Shown here one piece after another: positions 51,948-62,681 of a DNA stretch of 64,000 bases. A program made the translations under genes and the position numbers. The notes beneath the pieces were generated by a model. The model ran no database searches, had not been told where the DNA came from, and saw nothing but the letters and a program-made list of their open reading frames with translations. The stretch is from Aliiglaciecola sp. CAU 1673. GTDB taxonomy: Bacteria; Pseudomonadota; Gammaproteobacteria; Enterobacterales; Alteromonadaceae. Within the stretch, counting starts at the first letter, position 1. Each line of letters starts with the position of its first letter. Where the stretch lies: NCBI RefSeq assembly GCF_029223185.1, contig NZ_JARHUG010000002.1, positions 248,001-312,000 of the forward strand, given 5' to 3'.

Positions 51948-52696
51948 CGGCCGACCATTTCTCCGCGAAATTTATCCACCCACATGGCGGTAGCGCCGCA
52001 GATAGCTACCGGCATCACCAAGAAATTGATAATGGGCACCATGGCAAATAGGGTCACGGCAATACCAAAGCCAAAGGTGCTGCCTTTACTGTCCGCCAGG
52101 CTCTGACGCATGCGTCCAAAAGGCACTTTGTGATTATCAAAGGGGTAATCACAATATTGGATAGCCATCATCCAGGCGGTAAACAAAAACCACACCAGCT
52201 GGCCTGCCACCGGCAGCAGAAAAAAGATCAGCAAGAAGCCGATAGCCCGTGGAAGGTAATAAACCAGTTTGATCCATTCTCGCCCCAGCGTACGCGGGAT
52301 GTCTTTGATGACCGCTAGCAGGCCCTCGTCATTTAACGGTTGACCGGTCAGATGCTGCTCCACCTTTTCAGCCAGCAAACCATTGAAGGGGGCGGCAATC
52401 CAGTTGGCGATACTGTTAAAGATAAAGGAGAAGGTGACCAGGATAATGATCACAGCTAATGGCCAGATGAAATAGGCCAACCAATCCTTCAGCCATTCCA
52501 GCCAATTGGGAATTAAATCCAGTAGCCACAAAATGGCGCTGTCGATCTCCTGCAACAGGAAATAAAAAGCGACAGCAAACAGCAAGAGATTGACGGCCAG
52601 AGGCACAAATACAAAACGGCGTAGCCCTTTGGTTTTAATCAGCTCAAAGCCTTTAAAAAAATAGCCCACACCGCTAGTTGGATCTGCTTGAGACAT
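51944..52696 (-). CDS. cysZ: sulfate transporter CysZ
   Basis: 250 aa from ATG 52696 (AAGGA upstream). GVGYFFKGFELIKTKGLRRF opens the family. Hydrophobic stretches include VPLAVNLLLFAVAFYFLL and WPLAVIIILVTFSFIF. The motifs IANWIAAPFNGLLAEKVE and AIQYCDYPFDNHKVPFGRMR are diagnostic of CysZ, which imports sulfate for cysteine synthesis. It is divergent from smc by 145 bp, the standard neighbourhood in gammaproteobacteria (cysZ-zipA-ligA). Confidence 0.94.
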   Translation of the reverse strand: MSQADPTSGVGYFFKGFELIKTKGLRRFVFVPLAVNLLLFAVAFYFLLQEIDSAILWLLDLIPNWLEWLKDWLAYFIWPLAVIIILVTFSFIFNSIANWIAAPFNGLLAEKVEQHLTGQPLNDEGLLAVIKDIPRTLGREWIKLVYYLPRAIGFLLIFFLLPVAGQLVWFLFTAWMMAIQYCDYPFDNHKVPFGRMRQSLADSKGSTFGFGIAVTLFAMVPIINFLVMPVAICGATAMWVDKFRGEMVGR

Positions 52697-52841
52697 TGTT
52701 ATCCTTTTCAATCAGTTACAGGTGCCTGGGTTAGGGTACCCCAGGCAACCGACCTGTGTGAATTCCTCAATTGTTACACTTCTTGAGTTCTGTTAGCATC
52801 AAAACCGCACTTAATGTCGGATTTTATCAACAAAAGGACTC

Positions 52842-55800
52842 ATGCGGCTTAAAAAGATAAAACTGGCAGGTTTCAAGTCCTTCGTTGACCCCACCAGCAT
52901 TCCATTCCCAGAGGACATGACCGCCATCGTCGGTCCCAATGGCTGCGGAAAATCCAATGTGATTGACGCGGTGCGTTGGGTGCTGGGCGAAAGTTCGGCC
53001 AAAAATCTGCGTGGCGATGCCATGACCGATGTTATCTTCAATGGCTCCAGCGCCCGCAAGCCGGTGTCTCAATGCAGCGTCGAGCTGGTGTTCGACAACA
53101 GCAGCGGCCGCATTCAGGGCGAATACGCCAACTACAACGAATTGGCGGTCAAACGGGTGGTGACCCGTGATGGACAGTCGTTGTATTACCTTAATGCCAG
53201 TAAATGCCGCCGCCGGGATGTGACTGATTTGTTTCTGGGCACAGGATTAGGCCCTCGTAGTTACGCCATTATTGAACAGGGCATGATTTCGCGCCTGATA
53301 GAGTCCAAGCCGCAAGAGCTGCGGGTATTTATCGAAGAAGCGGCCGGCATCTCCAAATACAAAGAACGTCGCCGGGAAACCGAAAATCGCATCCGCCATA
53401 CCCGTGAAAACCTCGAACGCCTCAACGATGTGCGGGGCGAATTGGCCCAGCAGTTGGAAAAGTTGCAGCGCCAGGCTCATGCTGCCAAACGCTACAAGGA
53501 ACTGAAAGCCAAAGAAAGGCAGTTAAAAGGTGAGCTGGCCGCGATTCGCTGGCTTAAGCACAGCAACAAGATAGCGCAACTGGAGCTGCAAATCGCCGTC
53601 CAGGAAAACCAGATTGAGGAAGTCATTGCCCATCAGCGCGGCGAAGAGAGCGGTATGCTGCACTATCAGGAGCGTGAGCAAGACCTGAAGCAGCAACTCT
53701 CTGACGTGCAAAATCAATACTTTCAGGTGGGTAACCAAATTACCCGCCTGGAGCAGTCACAAATCCATGCTAAAAAGCGTCAGCAGCAACTTGCCGATGA
53801 ATTGAGCAGACTGTCTGTGCAGATGGAAGAGCTGTCGCTGAACCTGACGCAGGATGAAGAACTACTGGCGCAGGCTAATGCTCAGCTGGATGAGGTGGCG
53901 CCGGAACTAGAGATTCGGCTTGAACAAGCCTATCAAGCCGAAGAGGCGTTAACCCAGGCAGAACAAGACTGGCAGAGCCAGAGTCAGGCATGGCAAGCCC
54001 GGGAGCGCCAGTATCTGGATGCCCAACAGCAGTTAAAAAGCCGGCAAAGCCAGGTTCAGTCTCAACAGACCTTGATTGCCAGGGAGGCGCAGCGCATTAG
54101 CGAACTCAGGCGCGAGCTCAATGATCTGTCTGATGCACAGTTGGAGCCGCAACAAACTGCTCTTTCGGAGCGTGCCCGCGACGCCAAAACCGCCTTGCAA
54201 AACGGTCAGACAAAACTACAGGCCCTGCAGGCAGATTACGAGCGTCAGGCTCAACACATCAAAGCGCTACAGGCTCAGCAATTTGAGGCTAAAGGTCAGC
54301 TTCAACACAGCCAAGCCAGACTGGCTTCTTTGCAGAGCCTTCAGCAAGGGGATGTCGAGCAAAGTCAGGCACTTGAAGACTACCTCGGTAGCTTACCAGA
54401 GTCTCCCGAAATTGCCTGGCATAGCCTTGTCGCAGAGCCCGGTTGGGAAAAGGCCCTTGAGACGGCGCTGGGCCATTGGCTTAATGCGCCGCTGGTGGCG
54501 GTAGGGCAAATCTCTGCGATTGAAGGAAGCCGTTGGCTACTCAAAGACAAATTCAGCCCTAAAAAGCCCGCCGATAGCCTGGCTGCCAAAGTAAAAAATG
54601 AAAAGGTGCCAGGCTGGCTGTGTGATATCCAAGTGCTGGAAAAGGACAGTGAGCTGGCGATGCGACAGGCAAACCTCTTGCCACATCAAAGTCTGATTAC
54701 CCAATCCGGGCATTGGTATGGCCCTGACTGGCAGTTACTGGGCCCAAGCCAGGGACAAACAGGCGTTTTGGAGCGGGCAAAGCAGATCCAGGAACTGGAA
54801 GAGACGTGCCGCGAGCAACAACAGCTGACCGTTTCCCTGCAGCAGCAATTGCAAAGCGCCGAAGAGGAACACCAGCAGCTGGCAATAGCCTTGGAACAGG
54901 AGCGCAGCGCCACGCTGACCCTTGAAAGGCAGCTGATGGCGGTTGAGCAAGAGCTGTCAGTGCTCAGACAGCAAAGCCAGGCCATGCAGGTGCAACGGCA
55001 GCGTTTGTCGGCGCAAATAGAGACACAGGTACAGCAACTCGACGAAGACCAGCTGCAATTGGCGGCACTGATGGAGGAATGCGAATCCCTGCAGGAGTCC
55101 CTGGAGAATGAACAGGATCCACTGACAGAGATCCATGCGCAGCGTGAGCAACTGAGCCAGCAGCTCAATCACAAGCGTAATCAGGTTCAGCAATTGAAGG
55201 ACAAGCGCCATCAATTGGAGTTGAACGTGCAGGGGTTAAAAGCCCAGGTGCAAAATCTGTCGCAAAACCTGCAACGTCAGAGGCGTGATAAAGAAGCCAT
55301 GGCAACTCGCCAGGCCCAGCTACAAGCTGAACAACAAGAATCGACCTCACCGCTCAACGATCAGGGTGACGAACTGCAACAATTGCTGGAACAACGACTG
55401 ATCATCGAAGAGCAGCAAGCAGATTTGGCCGCAAAACTGTCCGAAGTGGATGATTGGCTTCGGGCTGCACAAAAAGGGCAGCAGGGCACGCAGTCAAAAA
55501 TCCAAAAAATGCGGGATGAACAACAAAGCCTGCAATTGGAATGTGAAGGTTATCGGGTCAGGGCTAACGGGGTGCTCGAACAACTCGAAGAGTCGGGACA
55601 GTCTCTTAAGCCTTTGCTAGAGCAACTGCGACAAATGGCGCAGGAGCCCGATGAAGACAGTTGGCAGCAGGAGCTGGATAAAACTGTGGCTGCGGTTGGG
55701 CGTTTAGGCGCCGTCAACCTGGCAGCGGTGGAAGAATATGATATTCAGGCACAGCGCAAGCAGCATCTGGATGAGCAACATGAGGATCTTAGTGGCGCCT

Positions 55801-56318
55801 TGGAAACCTTGGAAGGAGCCATTCGTAAAATCGATAAAGAGACCAAAACCCGCTTCAAGGATACCTTTGAACGGGTCAATGACGATTTGAAAATGCTCTT
55901 TCCCAAGGTCTTTGGCGGTGGCTCTGCCTACCTTGAGCTCACCGATGATGACCTGTTAGAAACCGGGGTCAGCATTATGGCCAGGCCACCTGGTAAGAAA
56001 AATAGCACCATTCACCTGTTAAGCGGTGGAGAAAAAGCCTTGACCGCTTTATCATTGGTCTTCGCGATTTTCCGCCTCAATCCGGCACCTTTTTGTTTAT
56101 TGGATGAGGTGGATGCGCCATTGGATGATGCTAACGTTGGACGTTTCTGTAAATTAGTGTCAGAAATGTCCAGGACGGTGCAATTTATTTATATCACCCA
56201 CAACAAGATAGCGATGGAAATGGCAACTCACTTAACCGGCGTCACCATGGCTGAGCCAGGCGTGTCGCGCATGGTTGCAGTGGATGTTGACGAAGCCGTC
56301 GCACTGGCAGAATTATAA
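52842..56318 (+). CDS. smc: chromosome partition protein Smc
   Basis: 1158 aa. Walker A GPNGCGKSNVIDAVRWVLGE (about 32-51) and the C-terminal signature HLLSGGEKALTALSLVFAIF with Walker B FCLLDEVDAPLDDANV form the ATPase head. Two Gln/Glu-rich coiled coils (about 170-500 and 660-1000) flank a hinge (about 500-640). It compacts and helps segregate chromosomes. The usual partners ScpA/ScpB are not in the window. Alteromonadales often have this Smc in place of MukB. AAAAGGA precedes the ATG. zipA follows by 8 bp. Confidence 0.96.
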   Translation: MRLKKIKLAGFKSFVDPTSIPFPEDMTAIVGPNGCGKSNVIDAVRWVLGESSAKNLRGDAMTDVIFNGSSARKPVSQCSVELVFDNSSGRIQGEYANYNELAVKRVVTRDGQSLYYLNASKCRRRDVTDLFLGTGLGPRSYAIIEQGMISRLIESKPQELRVFIEEAAGISKYKERRRETENRIRHTRENLERLNDVRGELAQQLEKLQRQAHAAKRYKELKAKERQLKGELAAIRWLKHSNKIAQLELQIAVQENQIEEVIAHQRGEESGMLHYQEREQDLKQQLSDVQNQYFQVGNQITRLEQSQIHAKKRQQQLADELSRLSVQMEELSLNLTQDEELLAQANAQLDEVAPELEIRLEQAYQAEEALTQAEQDWQSQSQAWQARERQYLDAQQQLKSRQSQVQSQQTLIAREAQRISELRRELNDLSDAQLEPQQTALSERARDAKTALQNGQTKLQALQADYERQAQHIKALQAQQFEAKGQLQHSQARLASLQSLQQGDVEQSQALEDYLGSLPESPEIAWHSLVAEPGWEKALETALGHWLNAPLVAVGQISAIEGSRWLLKDKFSPKKPADSLAAKVKNEKVPGWLCDIQVLEKDSELAMRQANLLPHQSLITQSGHWYGPDWQLLGPSQGQTGVLERAKQIQELEETCREQQQLTVSLQQQLQSAEEEHQQLAIALEQERSATLTLERQLMAVEQELSVLRQQSQAMQVQRQRLSAQIETQVQQLDEDQLQLAALMEECESLQESLENEQDPLTEIHAQREQLSQQLNHKRNQVQQLKDKRHQLELNVQGLKAQVQNLSQNLQRQRRDKEAMATRQAQLQAEQQESTSPLNDQGDELQQLLEQRLIIEEQQADLAAKLSEVDDWLRAAQKGQQGTQSKIQKMRDEQQSLQLECEGYRVRANGVLEQLEESGQSLKPLLEQLRQMAQEPDEDSWQQELDKTVAAVGRLGAVNLAAVEEYDIQAQRKQHLDEQHEDLSGALETLEGAIRKIDKETKTRFKDTFERVNDDLKMLFPKVFGGGSAYLELTDDDLLETGVSIMARPPGKKNSTIHLLSGGEKALTALSLVFAIFRLNPAPFCLLDEVDAPLDDANVGRFCKLVSEMSRTVQFIYITHNKIAMEMATHLTGVTMAEPGVSRMVAVDVDEAVALAEL

Positions 56319-56326
56319 AGTCAAAA

Positions 56327-57502
56327 ATGGAAGAACTACGCCTCACCTTTCTGATATTTGGCGCCCTGGCCATCGCCGGCATACTGGCTCATGGTCTGTG
56401 GACGGTGCGCAAAAATCGTAACAAGCAAAGCCAAGAGCGCCCGGCACCGGCCAATCTGCAGCACAGACAAGCAAATTGGGATGAGCAGGACTCAGATTTT
56501 GAGTTGCCTGATGATGAACCCACTTTGAGTAGCTCATCAAAACAAGATGATTTTGATGACTTAGGGATCGGCAAGGTTCGGGTGATCCGTGGCGAAGCGC
56601 CAGCAAAACCTGCTGCTCCGGCGCAACCTCGAATGACACCGATTGTGCGCGATGAACCGCGTCCGCCGGTGCGTGAAGAGGCACCGGTGATTGTTACAGC
56701 TAAAGAACATAAAGAGACGCAGCTTCAGGACCCTAATATACCTGAGCCACCTGCATTCCTGCTTCGTCGCGATGCACCTGCAACGGTAAGAGCCAAAGTG
56801 ACAGAGCCGGCACCACAGGTTAAAGAACCCGAGCCTGAGCCTGAGGCAAAGCCACAGCCTAAAGAAGAAAATATGGGCTTATCTGGCCTGGCCGCACAGG
56901 CCAAAAACCTGGTAAAGCGCAAAAAAGCCGAACCGGTAAAACGTAAAGAGCCGGCGCTACGCAAGGAACCTACCGTCAAAGAAGACCAGATGCACATGGA
57001 CTTTGAAGAGGCTCACGAGGTTGGCGAACCTGAAGAGGATAGGGTAGACAGCACGGTTAAAACCCCGAATCAGGAAGTGCTGGTGCTGAATGTAAAAGCG
57101 CCAGACTACAAACCTATTCCTGGTGCGTCCTTGTTACCTGCGTTGTTGACCCTGGGCTTTAAGTTTGGCGATCAGGATATTTTTCACCGTCATGTTAACA
57201 GTAACGGTAAAGGCCCGGTACTGTTCAGCCTGGCCAACATGTTTAAGCCTGGCGTATTTGATATCGACAATATGGAAACGTTCTCAACGCAGGGCTTGTC
57301 GCTATTTATGATCTTGCCGATCGAAGGTGATCCCCACCAGGTATTCAATATGATGCACAATGCCGCCCGTAAACTGGCGGACGAATTTGACGCCCAGGTT
57401 CTGGATGGCAGACGCAGTGTACTGACCAAGCAAAGCTTGCAGCAGTATGTTGAGAAAATTCGTGAATTTGAACGTCGTCGTATGATCAAAAAAGCCAACT
57501 GA
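56327..57502 (+). CDS. zipA: cell division protein ZipA
   Basis: 391 aa. The N-terminal membrane helix (LTFLIFGALAIAGILAHGLW) leads into a long Pro/Glu/Lys-rich linker (about 30-245). A C-terminal FtsZ-binding domain follows (VLVLNVKAPDYKPIPGASL, then GDQDIFHRHVNSNGKGPVLF and MHNAARKLADEFDAQVLDG). It anchors FtsZ to the membrane at the division site. The linker is longer than in E. coli ZipA. It is co-transcribed with smc. Confidence 0.95.
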   Translation: MEELRLTFLIFGALAIAGILAHGLWTVRKNRNKQSQERPAPANLQHRQANWDEQDSDFELPDDEPTLSSSSKQDDFDDLGIGKVRVIRGEAPAKPAAPAQPRMTPIVRDEPRPPVREEAPVIVTAKEHKETQLQDPNIPEPPAFLLRRDAPATVRAKVTEPAPQVKEPEPEPEAKPQPKEENMGLSGLAAQAKNLVKRKKAEPVKRKEPALRKEPTVKEDQMHMDFEEAHEVGEPEEDRVDSTVKTPNQEVLVLNVKAPDYKPIPGASLLPALLTLGFKFGDQDIFHRHVNSNGKGPVLFSLANMFKPGVFDIDNMETFSTQGLSLFMILPIEGDPHQVFNMMHNAARKLADEFDAQVLDGRRSVLTKQSLQQYVEKIREFERRRMIKKAN

Positions 57503-57509
57503 GGCTGGC

Positions 57510-57540
57510 GCGGTTTGTCCTGTATAAGAGGACAAACCGC
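57510..57540 (+). repeat. perfect hairpin between zipA and ligA
   Basis: GCGGTTTGTCC and GGACAAACCGC are exact complements around a nine-base loop. It lacks a T-run, so it is more likely an mRNA processing or stability element, or a weak attenuator, than a full terminator. Confidence 0.7.
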
Positions 57541-57575
57541 TTGTTCGTTCCCTCTAACTTCAATCGATTCAATAA

Positions 57576-59609
<2,034 letters not shown>

Positions 59610-59611
59610 CG

Positions 59612-59935
59612 ATGCAAGCGTTATTGTTGCAGCTGACACAAGAATTGGCCCCGTACTACGGTGAAATTGCCCTGACCTTAGTCGCCACTGTGATGGTGGT
59701 GTACGGCGACTTACTCAATAAACAAGTGAAAAGGGCACTGGCCCCATTTCATTTTATCCTGCGCACCCTGGCCTTTGTGTTGATTTGTGCCTTTGGTTAC
59801 GGGGCATTGTTGCTGTTTGTGACGCCCTTTACCAAACAGCTTTTATTGATGATCCCATACGTTTATCAGGGGATCAGTATCGTTGCTATCTTTTTGCTGC
59901 TGGGCTATCTGGCAGAACAGCGTCGGTATATTTAG
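59612..59935 (+). CDS. DUF3392 family membrane protein
   Basis: 107 aa with three membrane helices (IALTLVATVMVVYGDLL; ILRTLAFVLICAFGYGALLLF; VYQGISIVAIFLLLGYLA). Short inner-membrane proteins of this type (DUF3392) commonly follow ligA in Shewanella and Alteromonas relatives. Function unknown. The ATG at 59612 lies 2 nt after the ligA stop; a GTG at 59606 overlaps it. Confidence 0.82.
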   Translation: MQALLLQLTQELAPYYGEIALTLVATVMVVYGDLLNKQVKRALAPFHFILRTLAFVLICAFGYGALLLFVTPFTKQLLLMIPYVYQGISIVAIFLLLGYLAEQRRYI

Positions 59936-59936
59936 G

Positions 59937-60428
59937 TTGAGTTCAGCGAAATTTACCCGGCCTATCGTCCCCCTTCGTCACTATGACGAAGAGGGACGTA
60001 TCAAGCCACCCTGGCCGGTGTTTGCAAGCCTTTTGTTTCTGATGCGCGGCTACCTTATCTTTATCGCCTCGGCCTCTTATTTGGCTGATGGAAGCCTTCT
60101 GTTAAAGGTGTTTTATCCAGATCGGGCGTATTTCTACGCCAGTTTGTTTTTGGGATTGCCAGCGCTGGTGTTATTGGCGCTTTTAATGTGGCGGCAGAAG
60201 CTGTTGGACAGTGCCTGGCGGGGCGTTTTCAGACTACTGTGGCCGGTCACCGTTATTACCTTGCTGGCTGACCTGTCTTTTCATGTGCATATGGCGTGGC
60301 AGAGTCAGTGGCTGTTTTCATGGCCTTTAGCCCTGACTCTGGTCCTGGATGGCTTATTGCTCAGCTATTGGAGCAGAAGCCGATTGCTAAGCTTGATGCT
60401 TGCCGATTGGCAGCGACGTATTCACTGA
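59937..60428 (+). CDS. DUF2919 family membrane protein
   Basis: 163 aa from TTG 59937. An open frame extends to 59883 but overlaps the DUF3392 gene, and the DUF2919 N-terminal motif YDEEGRIKPPWPVFASLLFLMR starts only after the TTG. About four helices. Function unknown. Its end overlaps the convergent gene at 60422 by 7 nt. Confidence 0.75.
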   Translation: MSSAKFTRPIVPLRHYDEEGRIKPPWPVFASLLFLMRGYLIFIASASYLADGSLLLKVFYPDRAYFYASLFLGLPALVLLALLMWRQKLLDSAWRGVFRLLWPVTVITLLADLSFHVHMAWQSQWLFSWPLALTLVLDGLLLSYWSRSRLLSLMLADWQRRIH

Positions 60429-60835
60429 ACGTTATTGGATAGGGCCTGATCGAAATAACGTTTCACACTAATCTGGCTGTCGTTAACCAAACGCTGATAG
60501 CAGATCCCGGCAAAGGCATAAGTATGACCTGCATACTCAAGCACGATATAGGGGGCTTCAGGATTGCTTAGGTCATAATGCCAATGCCCTCCCACCAGCT
60601 TACGGAATATTTCACCCACGTAGGCACCATAAAGATTACACAAGGTGAACACGGCTTTTTCCTCAAGAGCCTGCCCTTTATACTTTGCCAGCCATTTATG
60701 CAGCACTTCATCTACTTTGGCAATGCTGTGCGGACTGTTGTCCAGCTCAACACCAAATTCTTCTTTGGTAGTCAGTACCGCATTATGGGCACTGTCGGCC
60801 ATCAGGCTTTCAAGCTCTTCTCTTGTCATCTCCAT
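60422..60835 (-). CDS. uncharacterised cytoplasmic protein, 137 aa
   Basis: I do not assign a family with certainty. It is soluble and acidic, with VDEVLHKWLAKYKGQALEEK, then TLCNLYGAYVGEIFRKLVGG and YIVLEYAGHTYAFAGICYQR. That pattern is reminiscent of small DUF3806-like proteins. The start overlaps the stop of the LysR gene by one base (TGATG), so it depends on that transcript and may be linked to what the regulator controls. Confidence 0.75.
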   Translation of the reverse strand: MEMTREELESLMADSAHNAVLTTKEEFGVELDNSPHSIAKVDEVLHKWLAKYKGQALEEKAVFTLCNLYGAYVGEIFRKLVGGHWHYDLSNPEAPYIVLEYAGHTYAFAGICYQRLVNDSQISVKRYFDQALSNNVQ

Positions 60836-61755
60836 CAGCGTTCCTTTTTCAAATTTGGCGGTGTTTCGGTTGTATGCTTGTGACCCAGGATCAAATCCGA
60901 CAGCAGCCGACTACCGGGACCCAGGTTGTCTGGCCTGGGGTGGATCAAAAATAATCCACCCTTGCGATAACTACTGCCTTGTATGTCCAACCTTACCAAT
61001 TCACCACTGTCTAACTTGTTATGCACTTCATGGAAAGGCAGCCAGCAAAAGCCGATGTTTTGCAACAGCAAATCGATGGCACTTTGGAAATGACTGACCG
61101 TCCAGCGCATTTCAGCGCGCAACCAGCCCTGCTTTTCCTGGGGGCTCTTAGCAGTATCCTTGATCACTATCTGCAAATGATGCAAGAGTTCGTTGGGATC
61201 CACTTTTCCTTCGATGGCTGCCAGCGGGTGGGAAGGATGACACACAGTGACAAAATAAATGTCGGCCAAGGGCTCCCCCAAAAAACCTTTGGGCACGCTG
61301 GTGCTGATCACAATATCGGCCCAGCCTTCCTGCACTGCTTCATCGGAGCCGGTCAGCACGGTATCGATAATTTTAAGCCGGCTACCACGGCTTTGTGGAT
61401 AGAAAGCCTGAAGCACGGGCAAGATACAGTGTCGGGGATAGGCGAGATCCAATGCCAGGGTAATTTCAGGCTCCCAATCCTGATGGATATTTTCCGCCAG
61501 GGCTTCCAGGTCATGCACATTCTGGGTCAGATGCCGGGAGCGGCGCAGCATCACTTCGCCGGCTTCGGTCAGAAAAGCCTTGCGACCGCGCACTTCCAGT
61601 AGCTGAACATCCAGCTGGCTTTGCAACTTGGCTACCGCATGATTTAGGGAAGACTGACTCTTATTGAGTTGGGCTGCTGCTTGGGCATAGCCGCCGAAAT
61701 CGACGACAGCTTGCAATATCCGCCATTGTTCCAGGGTGGTTTTGGGCCTGTACAC
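60835..61755 (-). CDS. LysR-family transcriptional regulator
   Basis: 306 aa. The N-terminal winged helix contains GGYAQAAAQLNKSQSSLNHA (about 21-40). An effector domain follows (ITLALDLAYPRHCILPVLQA, IVISTSVPKGFLGEPLADIY). It is divergent from ahpC with a 206-bp shared region. It is not OxyR: the sequence lacks the OxyR N-terminus and the pair of redox Cys in a conserved context. Whether it controls ahpCF or the downstream 137-aa gene is open. Confidence 0.9.
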   Translation of the reverse strand: MYRPKTTLEQWRILQAVVDFGGYAQAAAQLNKSQSSLNHAVAKLQSQLDVQLLEVRGRKAFLTEAGEVMLRRSRHLTQNVHDLEALAENIHQDWEPEITLALDLAYPRHCILPVLQAFYPQSRGSRLKIIDTVLTGSDEAVQEGWADIVISTSVPKGFLGEPLADIYFVTVCHPSHPLAAIEGKVDPNELLHHLQIVIKDTAKSPQEKQGWLRAEMRWTVSHFQSAIDLLLQNIGFCWLPFHEVHNKLDSGELVRLDIQGSSYRKGGLFLIHPRPDNLGPGSRLLSDLILGHKHTTETPPNLKKER

Positions 61756-61961
61756 GGGAAAGCGTTCTATTTTTTAGATAAGTCTAGCCATGCTAGCGCT
61801 GGCCAACGGGAAAAGCAATTTCCAGCTGTGCTTAAAGAAGGGTTGTTAATCGCATTATTTGATTAGCAAGATTAATCCAATCAATTGTAATAATCAAAGG
61901 CGCTTGGCTAGACTTGCTCCTGTCTCGAATGACAACCCATTTTTATCAAGGAGAACCGTAA

Positions 61962-62531
61962 ATGACACAATCTCTTATCAACACCAAGATCAAGCCTTTC
62001 AATGCCACAGCTTTCCACAACGGCGAGTTTATTCAGGTCAGCGATCAAGACCTGCTGGGCAAGTGGTCTGTGGTGATGTTCTACCCAGCCGACTTCACTT
62101 TCGTTTGTCCTACTGAACTGGGTGACCTTGCCGACTACTACGACAAGCTGCAGGCGTTGGGTGTAGAAGTGTACTCCGTTTCTACCGATACGCACTTCAC
62201 CCACAAGGCCTGGCATGATACTTCCGATACCATTCGTAAGATCAAGTTCCCCATGATCGGCGACCCAACCGGCCGCATCACCCGTAATTTCGGTGTGATG
62301 ATCGAAGAAGACGGTCTGGCCCTGCGTGGTACCTTCGTGATTAACCCTGAGGGTGAGATCAAGGTAATGGAAATCCATGATCTTGGCATTGGTCGAAGCG
62401 CTGCCGAGCTGTTCCGTAAGGTGCAAGCGGCTCAGTATGTTGCCAGCCACGACGGTGAAGTCTGCCCGGCCAAGTGGCAGCCAGGTGAGGAAACCCTGTC
62501 TCCATCTTTGGATCTGGTCGGCAAGATCTAA
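61962..62531 (+). CDS. ahpC: alkyl hydroperoxide reductase subunit C (peroxiredoxin)
   Basis: 189 aa, typical 2-Cys peroxiredoxin. The peroxidatic Cys49 lies in [19 protein letters not shown] and the resolving Cys168 in [26 protein letters not shown] is the conserved core. It reduces H2O2 and organic peroxides and is re-reduced by AhpF. AAGGAGA lies 8 nt before the ATG. A hairpin follows before ahpF. Confidence 0.97.
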   Translation: MTQSLINTKIKPFNATAFHNGEFIQVSDQDLLGKWSVVMFYPADFTFVCPTELGDLADYYDKLQALGVEVYSVSTDTHFTHKAWHDTSDTIRKIKFPMIGDPTGRITRNFGVMIEEDGLALRGTFVINPEGEIKVMEIHDLGIGRSAAELFRKVQAAQYVASHDGEVCPAKWQPGEETLSPSLDLVGKI

Positions 62532-62552
62532 CCTAAAGCCTTTCCGGCAAAA

Positions 62553-62580
62553 GGCACGGGAGGGATCTTCCTCCTGTGCC
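62553..62580 (+). repeat. hairpin in the ahpC-ahpF gap
   Basis: GGCAC...GAGG pairs with CCTCC...GTGCC. Without a T-tract it may serve as partial terminator or stability element, letting ahpC be made in excess over ahpF. Confidence 0.55.
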
Positions 62581-62681
62581 AACCCAACCAACGTTAATGG
62601 TGCGAATCCCGGTTCGTAGGGCTGTTGTCGTGCCAAAAACAAGTGTTCACCGTCGACCTGACAAGATATATCGGAGTGACC

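Noticed and set aside
61875-61905. Possible HexR site upstream of ahpC (TTGTAATAATCAAAG)
   Set aside because: Only one half-site TGTAAT is present; the second half does not match.
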